A DNA stretch of 64,000 nucleotides from Desulfobacillus sp041396245 (GTDB taxonomy: Bacteria; Pseudomonadota; Gammaproteobacteria; Burkholderiales; Rhodocyclaceae): contig JAWKYW010000007.1 of the NCBI GenBank assembly GCA_041396245.1, positions 85,773 to 149,772 on the forward strand. The letters are read 5' to 3'. Made by a program: the position numbers and the translations under genes. Positions 1 through 7,786 of the stretch are shown piece after piece (positions within the stretch are counted from its first letter, which is position 1; each line of letters begins with the position of its first letter). The notes below the pieces were generated by a model. That model worked only from the letters and a program-made list of their open reading frames with translations. It was not told the origin of the DNA and ran no database searches.

Positions 1-23
1 GGCGGTGAAATATCCAGCCCGCA

Positions 24-1064
24 TCATTTCAACTGCGGCAGGCCATGCCGCAGCAGCATCCTCAGCTTGTGCGGCATTGCCACAAAAGTCGAAAAGAATT
101 CTACAACCCCGAGGCTGCGTTTCGCCATGCAGGCACGCCGCCCCGCCTGCACCTGCCTGCGCTGCCGCATGAGCGCCCCGAACACGGGAAAATAAATCCT
201 GGCGAGATAGGCCCTATCCCATTTCAGCAGGGACAGCAACGCGCCCTCCAGCACCAGCGAGAGCAGATGCAGAGGCAGCAGCAATTGCACCGCCGGGCTC
301 GGGCAAGTCATCGCCATGGCGCAGGTCCTGTTGCGCTCCGACAGGGCGCGCCGCCGGAAAGTCGTCTCCAGTCTCCCGCCGCGTGCTATGCCGCCGCCGA
401 AACTGGCGCCGACCCCGTGCCGATAGCCTGACCTTCCCAGTGCGCGCACCGGATAGCCTGCCAGCCTTGCGCGGCAGCACAAGTAGAGATCCTCGCCGAT
501 GGAGCCGAACCACTCGGGAAATCCGCCCAGGCCGCCCCACAGGCGCTTCGGTATCCACAGGCAGGCCCCTGCCACCATTGCCACGTCCTGGCGCTGCGGA
601 TCAAGGTTGGGGACGGCATTGAAAAAAGGGTCGAGCAGGCTGCCGATATCCAGCAAGTCCCCGCTGCCGGCGTCGTATTGCGGCAGGGAAAGGATGGCCG
701 GCACCTTCAGGCGACCGGCCTCAGCCAGCAACGTCGCCAGCGCGTCCGGCAACAGCGTGGCGTCGTTGTTGAGCAGTAACAGGTAGTCGCCCTGCGCCGC
801 CGCAGCCATGCGGTTGTTGGCGACGCAGAAGCCGACGTTTTCGTTGCTCTCAATGAGCCGCACGTCGGGATGTCTGTCGCGGATATGCGCGGCAGAGCCA
901 TCGGTCGAAGCGTCGTCATGCACGATGATCTCCACGGGAAACTCGCAGTCCTGCTTTCTTACCGATTCGACGCAAGCATCGATCAGGCCCATGCCGTTGA
1001 AATTGGCGATGCAGACGGAACAAACCGTGCCGTCCTTGGACGCCGGCATGCCTGTCGCGCTCAC
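24..1064 (-). CDS. GT2 family glycosyltransferase
   Basis: Family 2 glycosyltransferase of 346 aa. It probably adds a sugar from a nucleotide-sugar donor to a glycan on the cytoplasmic side of the inner membrane. The N-terminal GT-A fold is clear: VCIANFNGMGLIDACVESV, then VEIIVHDDASTDGS, and LLLLNNDATLL with the metal-binding acidic pair near residue 98. The C-terminal third has a hydrophobic stretch (VQLLLPLHLLSLVLEGALLS) that may lie along the membrane. The start is GTG at 1064, overlapping the TGA stop of the upstream methyltransferase, so the two are translationally coupled. Last readable gene of a leftward glycan operon. It resembles rhamnosyltransferase-like GT2 proteins; the sugar and acceptor cannot be read from sequence. 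Confidence 0.85.
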   Translation of the reverse strand: MSATGMPASKDGTVCSVCIANFNGMGLIDACVESVRKQDCEFPVEIIVHDDASTDGSAAHIRDRHPDVRLIESNENVGFCVANNRMAAAAQGDYLLLLNNDATLLPDALATLLAEAGRLKVPAILSLPQYDAGSGDLLDIGSLLDPFFNAVPNLDPQRQDVAMVAGACLWIPKRLWGGLGGFPEWFGSIGEDLYLCCRARLAGYPVRALGRSGYRHGVGASFGGGIARGGRLETTFRRRALSERNRTCAMAMTCPSPAVQLLLPLHLLSLVLEGALLSLLKWDRAYLARIYFPVFGALMRQRRQVQAGRRACMAKRSLGVVEFFSTFVAMPHKLRMLLRHGLPQLK

Positions 1065-1759
1065 GTTTTCCTCAGGAGCAGGGCACGGCCGCGACGCTCC
1101 ACGACCTGGAAACCCGGCAGGCCGCGCAGCACGTCTTCCTCCGTCCAGAAGCGGACGTAGAACAGGGAGCGCCGGCTGCGCGGCGCCACGGGCGCCAGCG
1201 CGAGCGTTCCGCCTTTCGCCATCATGACGCTAACGTTGGCAAGGGCCGACATCAGCTTGTTTTCGGTGACGATATGCTCGATGACGTCGATCATCAGCAC
1301 CAGGTCGAATTCGCCGGCCACTCTGTCTGCCGTGATGTCCCCACGGGCAAAGTCATAGCCCGGAAAGCGCTGCCGCAGCAGGGGGAAGAAGGCGTCCGTG
1401 ATATCGAATCCCTGGTAGTGCGCCAGGCCGCGCTTGCGCAGCTGCTCCGCGTAGTAGCCGTTGCCACAGCCGACCTCCAGCAGGCGAACACGGGCAAGAT
1501 CGACCTCGGCACGGTCCAGCATGTCGAAAATCTCGCGCGACTGCGAGGCATAGGCCTCGCCGATCTCGGCCTCGGTCATGCCCTCGTCGCCGACGCTGCG
1601 CAGCGAGGGGCCGCGCTTGCGGAAGCGGTCCTCCCAATAGCGCGCCGCATTGTAATCGCCGTCCTCGGCATAACGCCGCGGCGCGATCAGCAGCTTGTCC
1701 CAGGCGCGCGCCAGGACGCCAAAGGGGTCACGCAGGAATCGTCTGAGCGCTTCACGCAT
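1061..1759 (-). CDS. Class I SAM-dependent methyltransferase
   Basis: A 232-aa methyltransferase. The SAM-binding glycine motif is visible as LLEVGCGNGYYAEQL around residues 93-107, followed by the acidic second motif (YQGFDITD) and the post-motif LVLMIDVIEHI typical of class I SAM enzymes. The substrate is unknown. Its position between glycosyltransferases, with an 8-bp overlap with the upstream GT4 gene and a GTGA overlap with the downstream GT2 gene, argues for methylation of a sugar or lipid-linked glycan made by this operon. O-methylation capping a surface glycan is the simplest idea, but is inference. Confidence 0.82.
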   Translation of the reverse strand: MREALRRFLRDPFGVLARAWDKLLIAPRRYAEDGDYNAARYWEDRFRKRGPSLRSVGDEGMTEAEIGEAYASQSREIFDMLDRAEVDLARVRLLEVGCGNGYYAEQLRKRGLAHYQGFDITDAFFPLLRQRFPGYDFARGDITADRVAGEFDLVLMIDVIEHIVTENKLMSALANVSVMMAKGGTLALAPVAPRSRRSLFYVRFWTEEDVLRGLPGFQVVERRGRALLLRKT

Positions 1760-2978
1760 GGCCCGGCCCTTCTAGTCCAGACGTATTGTCTGGCGCCAGC
1801 AGGGATGCATAGCGATTCGCCACGGCATGCCAGTCGCAGCATGCCAGAATGCGTTGCCGTCCCTTTTCCGCCAGAGCGTTTCTCAACGCGTCATTCTCCA
1901 GCAGTTCGACGACGGCCGTCGCCAGACCCTCGGCATCTCCGGTCCGGAACAAGCGTCCACCCTCCCCATCATTTAACAAGTCGCGGATGGCCGGCAGGTC
2001 GCTGGCCACCACTGGGCAGCCGCAACCCAGGGCCTCCGCCAGAACGAGGCCGAATCCCTCTTCGCGCGAGGGCAGCACCAGCAGTGCCGCGCGGCGATAA
2101 TGATCTGCCAGGGAAGCATGGGGCACCGGGCCGATGAAGGAAACGCGCTGATCCACACCCAAACGCCGCGCCATTCCGGCCAGGTTTTCCCCCTCGGGCC
2201 CGCCGCCTGCCACCGTCAGCATCGCATCCGGCTGCCTGGCCAGTATGGCCGGCAGGGCGTTCAAGAGGACATCCACCCCCTTGCCCGGAACCAGGCGCCC
2301 GACAAAAAGGATTTCTGCCCGGCTGCGCGGACTGCCGTCCGGCACGAACAGGCCGCGCAGGTCGGCCCCCATGGGAATCACCGCGATCCGTTCTGCGAAA
2401 CTTCCTTCGCGAACCAGTTGTGATTTCAGCGTTTCGCTCACCGCCACGATGCGATCGCAGCGCGCTGCCACCCACTTTCTCAGGCGCCGCCAGAAACCGC
2501 TCCGCAGGGCGGACACATCGCTGCCATGGGCCGTGCAAACCGTTATCGATGTCGTGCGGCTCAGAGCCCGTGCCGCCGCCAACACGATGCCCTGCGGCAC
2601 GATCCAGTGCGCATGCACCGCGACCGGCTGCATGCGGCGCATCAGACCAAGGCAAGCGATCAGCTGGGCAAGGAAAAAGATGGGGAGCATGCAGTAAAGC
2701 AGCGGATTCCTGCGTAGATTGGCCATGATACCGCCGTTGTAAGCGATCTTTTCCCATCGCTCGGGCCCGTAGCGGAAGCGAATCACGCTCACGCCACCTA
2801 GCGTTTCCTGCCGCCCTGCCCCGGCTGCGTGGGGCGCCAGCACCGTGACCTCGTGCGACTCGGCAAGGCGGCGGCACAAGTCGAACACGAAGCCCGGCTC
2901 CGCATCACCCTCCCACCTCGGAAAGGTCGAAGTCAGCACAAGCAGTCGGGTGCGTTCCCCGGTGGGATTATTGGTCAC
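1752..2978 (-). CDS. GT4 family glycosyltransferase
   Basis: Retaining GT-B glycosyltransferase of 408 aa. The N-terminal domain opens with LLVLTSTFPRWEGDAEPGFV and contains the acceptor-side motif AHWIVPQG. The C-terminal Glycos_transf_1 domain has ILFVGRLVPGKGVDVLLNAL and the nucleotide-sugar-binding signature PSREEGFGLVLAEALGCGCP with the conserved E-x7-E. The start is GTG at 2978, overlapping the stop of the preceding GT2 gene by 11 bp, so it sits inside a tight operon. The sugar is not deducible; GT4 enzymes of this type commonly build O-antigen or exopolysaccharide units. Confidence 0.88.
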   Translation of the reverse strand: MTNNPTGERTRLLVLTSTFPRWEGDAEPGFVFDLCRRLAESHEVTVLAPHAAGAGRQETLGGVSVIRFRYGPERWEKIAYNGGIMANLRRNPLLYCMLPIFFLAQLIACLGLMRRMQPVAVHAHWIVPQGIVLAAARALSRTTSITVCTAHGSDVSALRSGFWRRLRKWVAARCDRIVAVSETLKSQLVREGSFAERIAVIPMGADLRGLFVPDGSPRSRAEILFVGRLVPGKGVDVLLNALPAILARQPDAMLTVAGGGPEGENLAGMARRLGVDQRVSFIGPVPHASLADHYRRAALLVLPSREEGFGLVLAEALGCGCPVVASDLPAIRDLLNDGEGGRLFRTGDAEGLATAVVELLENDALRNALAEKGRQRILACCDWHAVANRYASLLAPDNTSGLEGPGHA

Positions 2979-3828
2979 TGTCCTTGTAGGTCAACATCGT
3001 GATCTGCTCGGACACCAGTCCGATCAGGAAAACCAGCACCGAGGTGATGAACAGCAAGGCGCTCATGTTGGTGAAGCGATGTGCCGTGAGATAGGTGTAG
3101 GTGTAATAGGCGAGGCCGGTGGCGAAGAACGCGCCGGAAACCGGCAGGAACAACTTCATCGGGGAATAGAGCGTGCCGATCTTGATGATAATGAGGATGA
3201 AGCGTATGCCGTCTCGGAAGGGGCGGATGTGGCTCTTGCCGATGCGCGGCGGCATGCTGACCGGCACGTAGGCGACGCCGAAGCCGGCGCGGAAGAAGCT
3301 CATCGTGCAGGTGGTTGGATAGGAGAAGCTGTTCGGCAGCAGGTAGATGAAGCGGCGGAAGCGCTCGGCGCGCACGGCGCGGAACCCCGAGGTCAGGTCA
3401 TCCACGCGGTGGTTCACCATCCAGCTGGCCAGCCGGTTGAAGACGGCATTGGCGAATCCCCTGTGCGCGCCGGCGTGATCCTGCATGCCGCGCGCGCCGA
3501 CCGCCATGTCGTAGCCCTCTTCCAGTTTCGCCAGCAGGCGCGGGATGTCCTCGGGCCGATGCTGGCCGTCCGCGTCCATGAAAACCAGGATCTCGCCCGT
3601 CGCCGCGCGCGCGCCGGTTTTCACCGCCGCGCCGTTGCCTTTGGGGTAGGGGTGCGAAATGACACGCGCGCCAAGCTCTGCGGCAATGGCGGCGGTGCCA
3701 TCCGACGAACCATCATCCACAACGATCAGTTCGCAACCGGGCACGGCCGCGAGCACGCCGCGCAGGCAGTCCGGCAACGCTTGCGACTCGTCGCGGGCGG
3801 GAATGATGACGGAGATGCGTGTTTCCAT
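2968..3828 (-). CDS. GT2 glycosyltransferase, dolichyl/polyprenyl-phosphate sugar synthase-like
   Basis: About 286 aa. The N-terminal GT-A domain resembles polyprenyl-phosphate mannose/glucose synthases: ISVIIPARDESQALPDCL, ELIVVDDGSSDGTA, and VFMDADGQHRPEDIPRL with the DxD-type motif. Two hydrophobic segments near the C-terminus (LFLPVSGAFFATGLAYYTY and ALLFITSVLVFLIGLVSEQ) should be membrane helices. ATG at 3828 is preferred over a TTG two codons upstream. Such enzymes load a sugar onto undecaprenyl phosphate, which would supply a lipid-linked donor to a GT-C enzyme; the adjacent upstream gene is GT-C-like, which fits. The donor role is inference from family and neighbourhood. Confidence 0.85.
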   Translation of the reverse strand: METRISVIIPARDESQALPDCLRGVLAAVPGCELIVVDDGSSDGTAAIAAELGARVISHPYPKGNGAAVKTGARAATGEILVFMDADGQHRPEDIPRLLAKLEEGYDMAVGARGMQDHAGAHRGFANAVFNRLASWMVNHRVDDLTSGFRAVRAERFRRFIYLLPNSFSYPTTCTMSFFRAGFGVAYVPVSMPPRIGKSHIRPFRDGIRFILIIIKIGTLYSPMKLFLPVSGAFFATGLAYYTYTYLTAHRFTNMSALLFITSVLVFLIGLVSEQITMLTYKDSDQ

Positions 3829-3840
3829 GGCCAAGTCGCC

Positions 3841-5772
3841 TTATTTTCCGACGCAGGCCGGGCCGGCGCTTCCGTTGGCCAAGCAGCGCCTCAATTCTGC
3901 CAGCAGTTCCCTGTCGGCGCGCTTCAACGGCAGTTTCTCCACTCGGTGCAGCATATTTCGGGCTTCTTCACCGCGGCCCTGCAAGATGGCAAGCTGCGCC
4001 AGTTTCAGCAGGTTGCCTGAATTATACGGGGCGATTGCCAGCGCGCGGTCCAGTTCGATACGGGCAGCAGCGGGGTCGCGCGCGCCCAACACAAAATAAT
4101 CCGCCAGCCACGAATGAAGGTCGGTACGACTGTGCGTTGCGGCGGTCGGGTTGGCCAGCGCAGAGGAAAAAAGGAATTCGACATCCTTGCGCTTGAGGCA
4201 GATGCTTCCCGATATCGCCATTTCTTTCAGCGCCAGCAACACGCCGCTGTCGCCCGGGCCGAAGGGCGCATTGCGAAGGCGGCGGGCCAGTTCATCGATC
4301 CAGGCCGGCTCGGCTGCCATGCCGGCACGGCAGTTCAGATATATCAAGCCCAGCCAGCCCAGCTTGAAGTTGCCGTCGATTTCTCCTGCTCGCTCGAAGT
4401 GGGCCCGAGCGAAAGAGTACACAGGCGTTTCTGAGAATGCGGCTTCGTCCTGCCCGGCCAGGACGCGCCCCGCCTCATACTGGGCGCGCGCCGACCCACG
4501 GTGGTGCTGGGCCTCGATCTGTGTGCGCCTGACCTCCTCGCCGAACTGGTTCGAGCGCAACAGGGTGACAAACGAAAAGTAAAACAGCGCTGCTACCGCC
4601 AGAGTTAAACCAAGCACACGCAGCGGGCCGCCTTTAGCCTGCATACGCGCCAGGACGTCCACGCCTGCCAGCAGGATGCCGAGCAGCGGCACGTAATTTC
4701 TGTGCTCGTGGGCGATTTCCAGCGGCAGGAAGGTGGATTCCAGGCCATGGCCGATGAGGAACCAGGCCACACCGAAGGCCGTCAGCGGCATGCGCTGCCG
4801 GACGCACCAAGCCAGCCAGACGAGGAAGATGAGGCCCGCCCAGGCTGGCAGCGTCGTCCAGGGTATAAACAGCTCAGTTGAAACGGCAATGTCGTCGTGA
4901 TAAAGCCCGAGTGCCTCCAGTCGCGGAAGCAGGATCAGGCCGAGATAGAACCACAGCACGCGCCCTTCGGTGAGCAGCCGCTCTACGGGAGAAAAGTCGC
5001 GCAGTGCATAGCCGGCCCACAGCCAGGCGCCGGCGGGCACGGCAAGATAGACGGCTGCTCCGATGAAAGTCAGCCCCGACAGGACGGCGAAGGCGCGCGC
5101 GAAGCCGTCCAGACCGCCCCGATGGCTGCGCCGCAGGATCAACTCCCAAGCCAGGGCGAAGAGGGGAAACAGCGCGCCGGTTTCCTTGCTGAAGAAAGAC
5201 AGCGGCCACAGTATCCCCCAGGCGATCGCCAGGCCCGGCACGCCGGCAAGACCGCCTCGTTCGCGCGCCATGACATGGAGCAATAGCGCGGCCAGGAGAA
5301 ACAGGGCAGAAAGGCTTGTCATGCGCTGCACGACATGCAGTACGGGCGTGAGCTGGATGGGATGCAGCAGCCATAGCAAGGCCACCAAGCCTGAATAGAC
5401 TATTGGCTGGCGTCCGCGAACCTCCGGGCGCTGCGATGCTAGTAGCCGCAGCGCCAACCAGAACACCAGCATGCCGCAAAGCAGATGGATGGCCAGATTG
5501 GTCGCCTTGAAGGCGAAGGGATCGAATCCGCTGAAATAGTGGTTGAGGGCAAAACTCAGTTGGGCAACAGGACGGCCGGAGGGGCCGGAACGGCCGCTGG
5601 CGAGCGCCTCGCGCAGGGATTCGACGTTCAGACTGTCGAGGCGAACCCCCTCCGCATATAGAATGCTGGGCTCGTCGTCGAAGAAAAAACTGCCTTCAAG
5701 CCCTGGCAGGTAAATGGCTACGGCAACTAACAGCACAGCTAGCCATAACGAAGCAGATTTCAATATAGCCAT
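3841..5772 (-). CDS. Polytopic GT-C-like membrane protein with C-terminal TPR region
   Basis: A 643-aa protein. The first ~400 residues hold about ten hydrophobic segments. Just after the first helix, an acidic loop (FFFDDEPSILYAEG) is placed like the catalytic loop of GT-C glycosyltransferases. The C-terminal 230 residues are soluble and TPR-like, for example AARIELDRALAIAPYNSGN and LLKLAQLAILQGRGEEARN. The layout resembles TMTC/DUF1736-type proteins and TPR-bearing O-glycosyltransferases. It lies directly downstream of pilA, beyond a terminator, and heads the glycosyltransferase run. A role in transferring a lipid-linked sugar to pilin or another exported protein is a reasonable hypothesis, unproven by sequence. 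Confidence 0.75.
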   Translation of the reverse strand: MAILKSASLWLAVLLVAVAIYLPGLEGSFFFDDEPSILYAEGVRLDSLNVESLREALASGRSGPSGRPVAQLSFALNHYFSGFDPFAFKATNLAIHLLCGMLVFWLALRLLASQRPEVRGRQPIVYSGLVALLWLLHPIQLTPVLHVVQRMTSLSALFLLAALLLHVMARERGGLAGVPGLAIAWGILWPLSFFSKETGALFPLFALAWELILRRSHRGGLDGFARAFAVLSGLTFIGAAVYLAVPAGAWLWAGYALRDFSPVERLLTEGRVLWFYLGLILLPRLEALGLYHDDIAVSTELFIPWTTLPAWAGLIFLVWLAWCVRQRMPLTAFGVAWFLIGHGLESTFLPLEIAHEHRNYVPLLGILLAGVDVLARMQAKGGPLRVLGLTLAVAALFYFSFVTLLRSNQFGEEVRRTQIEAQHHRGSARAQYEAGRVLAGQDEAAFSETPVYSFARAHFERAGEIDGNFKLGWLGLIYLNCRAGMAAEPAWIDELARRLRNAPFGPGDSGVLLALKEMAISGSICLKRKDVEFLFSSALANPTAATHSRTDLHSWLADYFVLGARDPAAARIELDRALAIAPYNSGNLLKLAQLAILQGRGEEARNMLHRVEKLPLKRADRELLAELRRCLANGSAGPACVGK

Positions 5773-5779
5773 GTTCCCT

Positions 5780-5818
5780 GAAAAGAAAAAGCACCCTTGG
5801 GATTAACCCAAGGGTGCT
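5780..5818 (-). terminator. Rho-independent terminator after pilA
   Basis: A perfect 12-bp inverted repeat (AGCACCCTTGGG at 5790-5801 against 5807-5818) with a 5-nt loop. On the minus strand it is followed by a T-rich run (complement of 5781-5789). It lies 28 bp past the pilA stop and just before the GT-C gene start, so most pilA transcripts should end here, with some read-through into the glycan genes. Confidence 0.88.
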
Positions 5819-5845
5819 TTCAATACGGCAATTACTTAATAATCC

Positions 5846-6322
5846 TTACAATGTATTCTTGCATGAACCGGGGAGGTATTTGGCGGGCATGGTATCTGCC
5901 CCCCGTTTGCCACAATCCCAGCCAACCTTGCCTGTCGAGGCGCCCGCCGCCCTACCGGCAGCATCCTCAGCACGGAGGACGAAAGTCGTATTGGCTGCAG
6001 TACCTAAATCAGTGGCAGCAGATGTGGTGATAACAACAAAACCACCGTATGCATCCGTCCGAACCCAGTCAACCCCACCTACGTACTTGGAGGTTTGGTT
6101 TTCGACACCCATAGACGCAGCGCTCGGCAGCATCTGGCCAGCGTTTGCATAGGTCTCACTGACTGCAGTCTTGGCCGTCGAGCCCGCCAGAATCGCTTCC
6201 GACACCTTGGCGCGGACCGTGTAGTCCTGATACGCCGGCAAGGCGACGGCAGCCAGAATGCCGATGATCGCGACAACGATCATCAGTTCGATCAGGGTGA
6301 AGCCTTTTTGAATCTGTTTCAT
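5846..6322 (-). CDS. pilA: Type IV pilin major subunit PilA
   Basis: Prepilin of 158 aa. The short leader MKQIQKG precedes the prepilin peptidase site, giving a mature protein that starts FTLIELMIVVAIIGILAAVA with the conserved Glu at +5 and a hydrophobic alpha-1 helix for filament packing. Two cysteines near the C-terminus (WDCGKRG and PGSCKNTL) should form the disulfide-bounded D-region. Start is ATG at 6322 with an AAGGAG ribosome site about 6 nt upstream. A sigma-54 promoter lies upstream and a strong terminator downstream. Neighbouring glycosyltransferases suggest the pilin could be glycosylated. Identification as a group IVa pilin is confident. Confidence 0.95.
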   Translation of the reverse strand: MKQIQKGFTLIELMIVVAIIGILAAVALPAYQDYTVRAKVSEAILAGSTAKTAVSETYANAGQMLPSAASMGVENQTSKYVGGVDWVRTDAYGGFVVITTSAATDLGTAANTTFVLRAEDAAGRAAGASTGKVGWDCGKRGADTMPAKYLPGSCKNTL

Positions 6323-6395
6323 ATGGATCTCCTTTTACGGTTGAAATGCATGGCCGGAAGTGATTTACGGTTTCCGAGGCGCACACTTTAATTCA

Positions 6396-6411
6396 TGCAA
6401 CAGTCGTGCCA
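6396..6411 (-). promoter_or_regulatory. Sigma-54 (RpoN) promoter of pilA
   Basis: Read on the minus strand the site is TGGCACGACTGTTGCA, matching the -24/-12 consensus TGGCACG-N4-TTGCA with GG and GC exactly 10 nt apart. Transcription should begin near 6385, giving a leader of about 60 nt before the pilA ATG. RpoN with PilR control of pilA is established in pseudomonads and other proteobacteria; no pilR/pilS lies in this window. Confidence 0.88.
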
Positions 6412-6492
6412 AGTCGGCATGTACATAACCCCCTGATTTCGTGGCTCCAAGAGAATAGCAGGGGAATCCCTCCTGGAGTGCAAAGGCATGAT

Positions 6493-6509
6493 GTGACGAT
6501 TATCGTCAC
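6493..6509. promoter_or_regulatory. 17-bp palindrome upstream of pilA, possible enhancer site
   Basis: GTGACGATTATCGTCAC is a perfect 8-bp inverted repeat around one central base. It lies about 80 bp upstream of the -24 element of the pilA sigma-54 promoter, the usual distance for an activator-binding enhancer. It overlaps the stop codon of the HD-GYP remnant. Function is inferred from position and symmetry only. Confidence 0.45.
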
Positions 6510-6842
6510 CCTTGCTGCTGTGCAGCATTGGCGGGCGGATAACCGGGAATCTTCGTCTCGTCCACTTCGTCGATCTGCTCCGGATCGAGGAACTGCTCGG
6601 CGTATTTCAGATACACCTTCTGCCGCACGAAAACGTCGAAGAGGTCCGGGTCGATGTGGCCGCCCAGCTTGAACTTGCCGAGGATCTCCAGCGACTCCGA
6701 CAGGGTCTTGCCGCGCTTGTAGGGGCGGTCGCGGGCGGTGAGCGCCTCGAAGATGTCGGCGATGCCCATGACGCGGGCCTGCACGCTCATCTGCTCGCGG
6801 GTAAGTCCCTTCGGGTAGCCCTTCCCGTCCATGCGCTCGACC
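6506..6842 (-). pseudogene. Truncated HD-GYP 3' fragment (duplicate)
   Basis: This stretch encodes the C-terminal ~98 residues of an HD-GYP phosphodiesterase, from ERMDGKGYPKGL to DETKIPGY. It nearly duplicates the end of the intact HD-GYP gene at 7787-9418. Positions 6564-6839 match 7821-8096 at a constant offset of 1257 bp with three mismatches and no gaps. Upstream the frame runs on into unrelated residues (start candidate at 6901) that overlap the DUF5615 gene. The fragment keeps the GYP loop but lacks the HD metal site, so it cannot be a working phosphodiesterase. Its last residues differ from the intact copy (extra NAAQQQG tail). Confidence 0.85.
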
Positions 6843-6869
6843 AGCCAATTCAAATGTAGGCCGGCATCG

Positions 6870-7289
6870 CTATCTGCCCCGGTCGGGAGCCTTGAAGACA
6901 TGCGTGGTGTGGTATTCCTCCTGCTCGACGTAATCCAGGGTCATCGACTGCCAGATGTCCGCATTCGACCCCAGATCCATGACGACCTTCTCTCCTGGCT
7001 GCGCGCGCGCAAGCGACTGGAGAAGGGCGGGAACGCTCCTTTGCACCAGCAGTTTCCGGTTGCTCGGAATGACTACTGCCGAAATGCGCAAACCAGCGAA
7101 GTTCTGCTGGTAGTACATGTTCTTGTCTGCGGTGATAAAGACATCGAAGCCAGCATCATTAGCCAGCCGCAGGAGCTTGCCGTTCTTGACGTTCGCCCAT
7201 CCTGCCTCTTGAACGGTCACGGCCTCGTGTGTGCCGGCCAGCCACACCTTCAACTGCTTCGGCAGGCACCCATCGATCAGGATTCGCAC
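6870..7289 (-). CDS. DUF5615 family PIN-like toxin candidate
   Basis: A 139-aa protein starting at GTG 7289. It begins MRILIDGCLPKQLKVWL, then has GWANVKNGKLLRLANDAG and FDVFITADKNMYYQQNFAG. This is the DUF5615 (Mut7-C-like, PIN-fold) pattern with conserved acidic residues in the ILID and TADKN motifs. The family usually ends after about 115 residues; here a ~25-residue tail continues toward the HD-GYP fragment and may be junction sequence. It starts 11 bp after the DUF433 stop, the usual antitoxin-first layout. A nuclease toxin role is a family-level prediction. Confidence 0.78.
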   Translation of the reverse strand: MRILIDGCLPKQLKVWLAGTHEAVTVQEAGWANVKNGKLLRLANDAGFDVFITADKNMYYQQNFAGLRISAVVIPSNRKLLVQRSVPALLQSLARAQPGEKVVMDLGSNADIWQSMTLDYVEQEEYHTTHVFKAPDRGR

Positions 7290-7300
7290 TGCCGCCCTGC

Positions 7301-7516
7301 CTATGCGGCCTTGCGAAGCTCAAGGAGCGACTCGGCTTGATGCAACGCCTCGATTGCCATGCTCCGACGAAGCGTGGGATACGACTCGATAATCTCGTCG
7401 AGGGTCAGTCCGTCAGCAAGATTCTCGAAGAGAACCGCGATCGGAACACGAGTGCCGGTAAAAACGGGGGTTCCGCCGAGAATTTCAGGATCAATGGTCA
7501 CAAGTTGGTCGCCCAT
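7301..7516 (-). CDS. DUF433 family antitoxin candidate
   Basis: A 71-aa DUF433 protein: VTIDPEILGGTPVFTGTRVP is the family signature, followed by a helical C-terminus (LTLDEIIESYPTLRRSMAIE) expected to form a winged helix-turn-helix. Start is ATG at 7516 with a GAGAGGTGG ribosome site. DUF433 genes are routinely paired with DUF5615 as type II toxin-antitoxin modules, and that partner follows directly. A TATACT-like -10 lies about 45 bp upstream. Both genes are bracketed by the duplicated HD-GYP segment. Confidence 0.82.
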   Translation of the reverse strand: MGDQLVTIDPEILGGTPVFTGTRVPIAVLFENLADGLTLDEIIESYPTLRRSMAIEALHQAESLLELRKAA

Positions 7517-7689
7517 GGCCCCACCTCTCTGTCAATCGTTGAACACAATTTCAGTATAACGATGCGGCCCACGACGTTCAATCATGAAAACCGGATAGCA
7601 CAATTACATGATTCCTGCCCATCGTAAGGCTTTCCGCCATATCGCCCAAGGGGGCTTACTTCACCGCATTGCGCAGGAGCATGTCCAAT

Positions 7690-7747
7690 GTAGGTCGGCC
7701 TTCAGGCCGACAGATGGCGTTGCTTGTCGGGCTGAAGCCCGACCTAC
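7690..7747. repeat. REP/BIME-type inverted-repeat element, copy 1
   Basis: Two REP-like units face each other: GTAGGTCGG then a GTCGGCC-TTCA-GGCCGAC hairpin on the left, and GTCGGGC-TGAA-GCCCGAC then CCGACCTAC on the right. Near-identical elements occur at 45249-45299 and, degenerated, at 21552-21602. This copy lies about 40 bp beyond the stop of the intact HD-GYP gene and before the TA promoter. Confidence 0.85.
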
Positions 7748-7786
7748 AAAGATGATGGGCAGGCTTGCAGATTTCTTCACAGTCTC

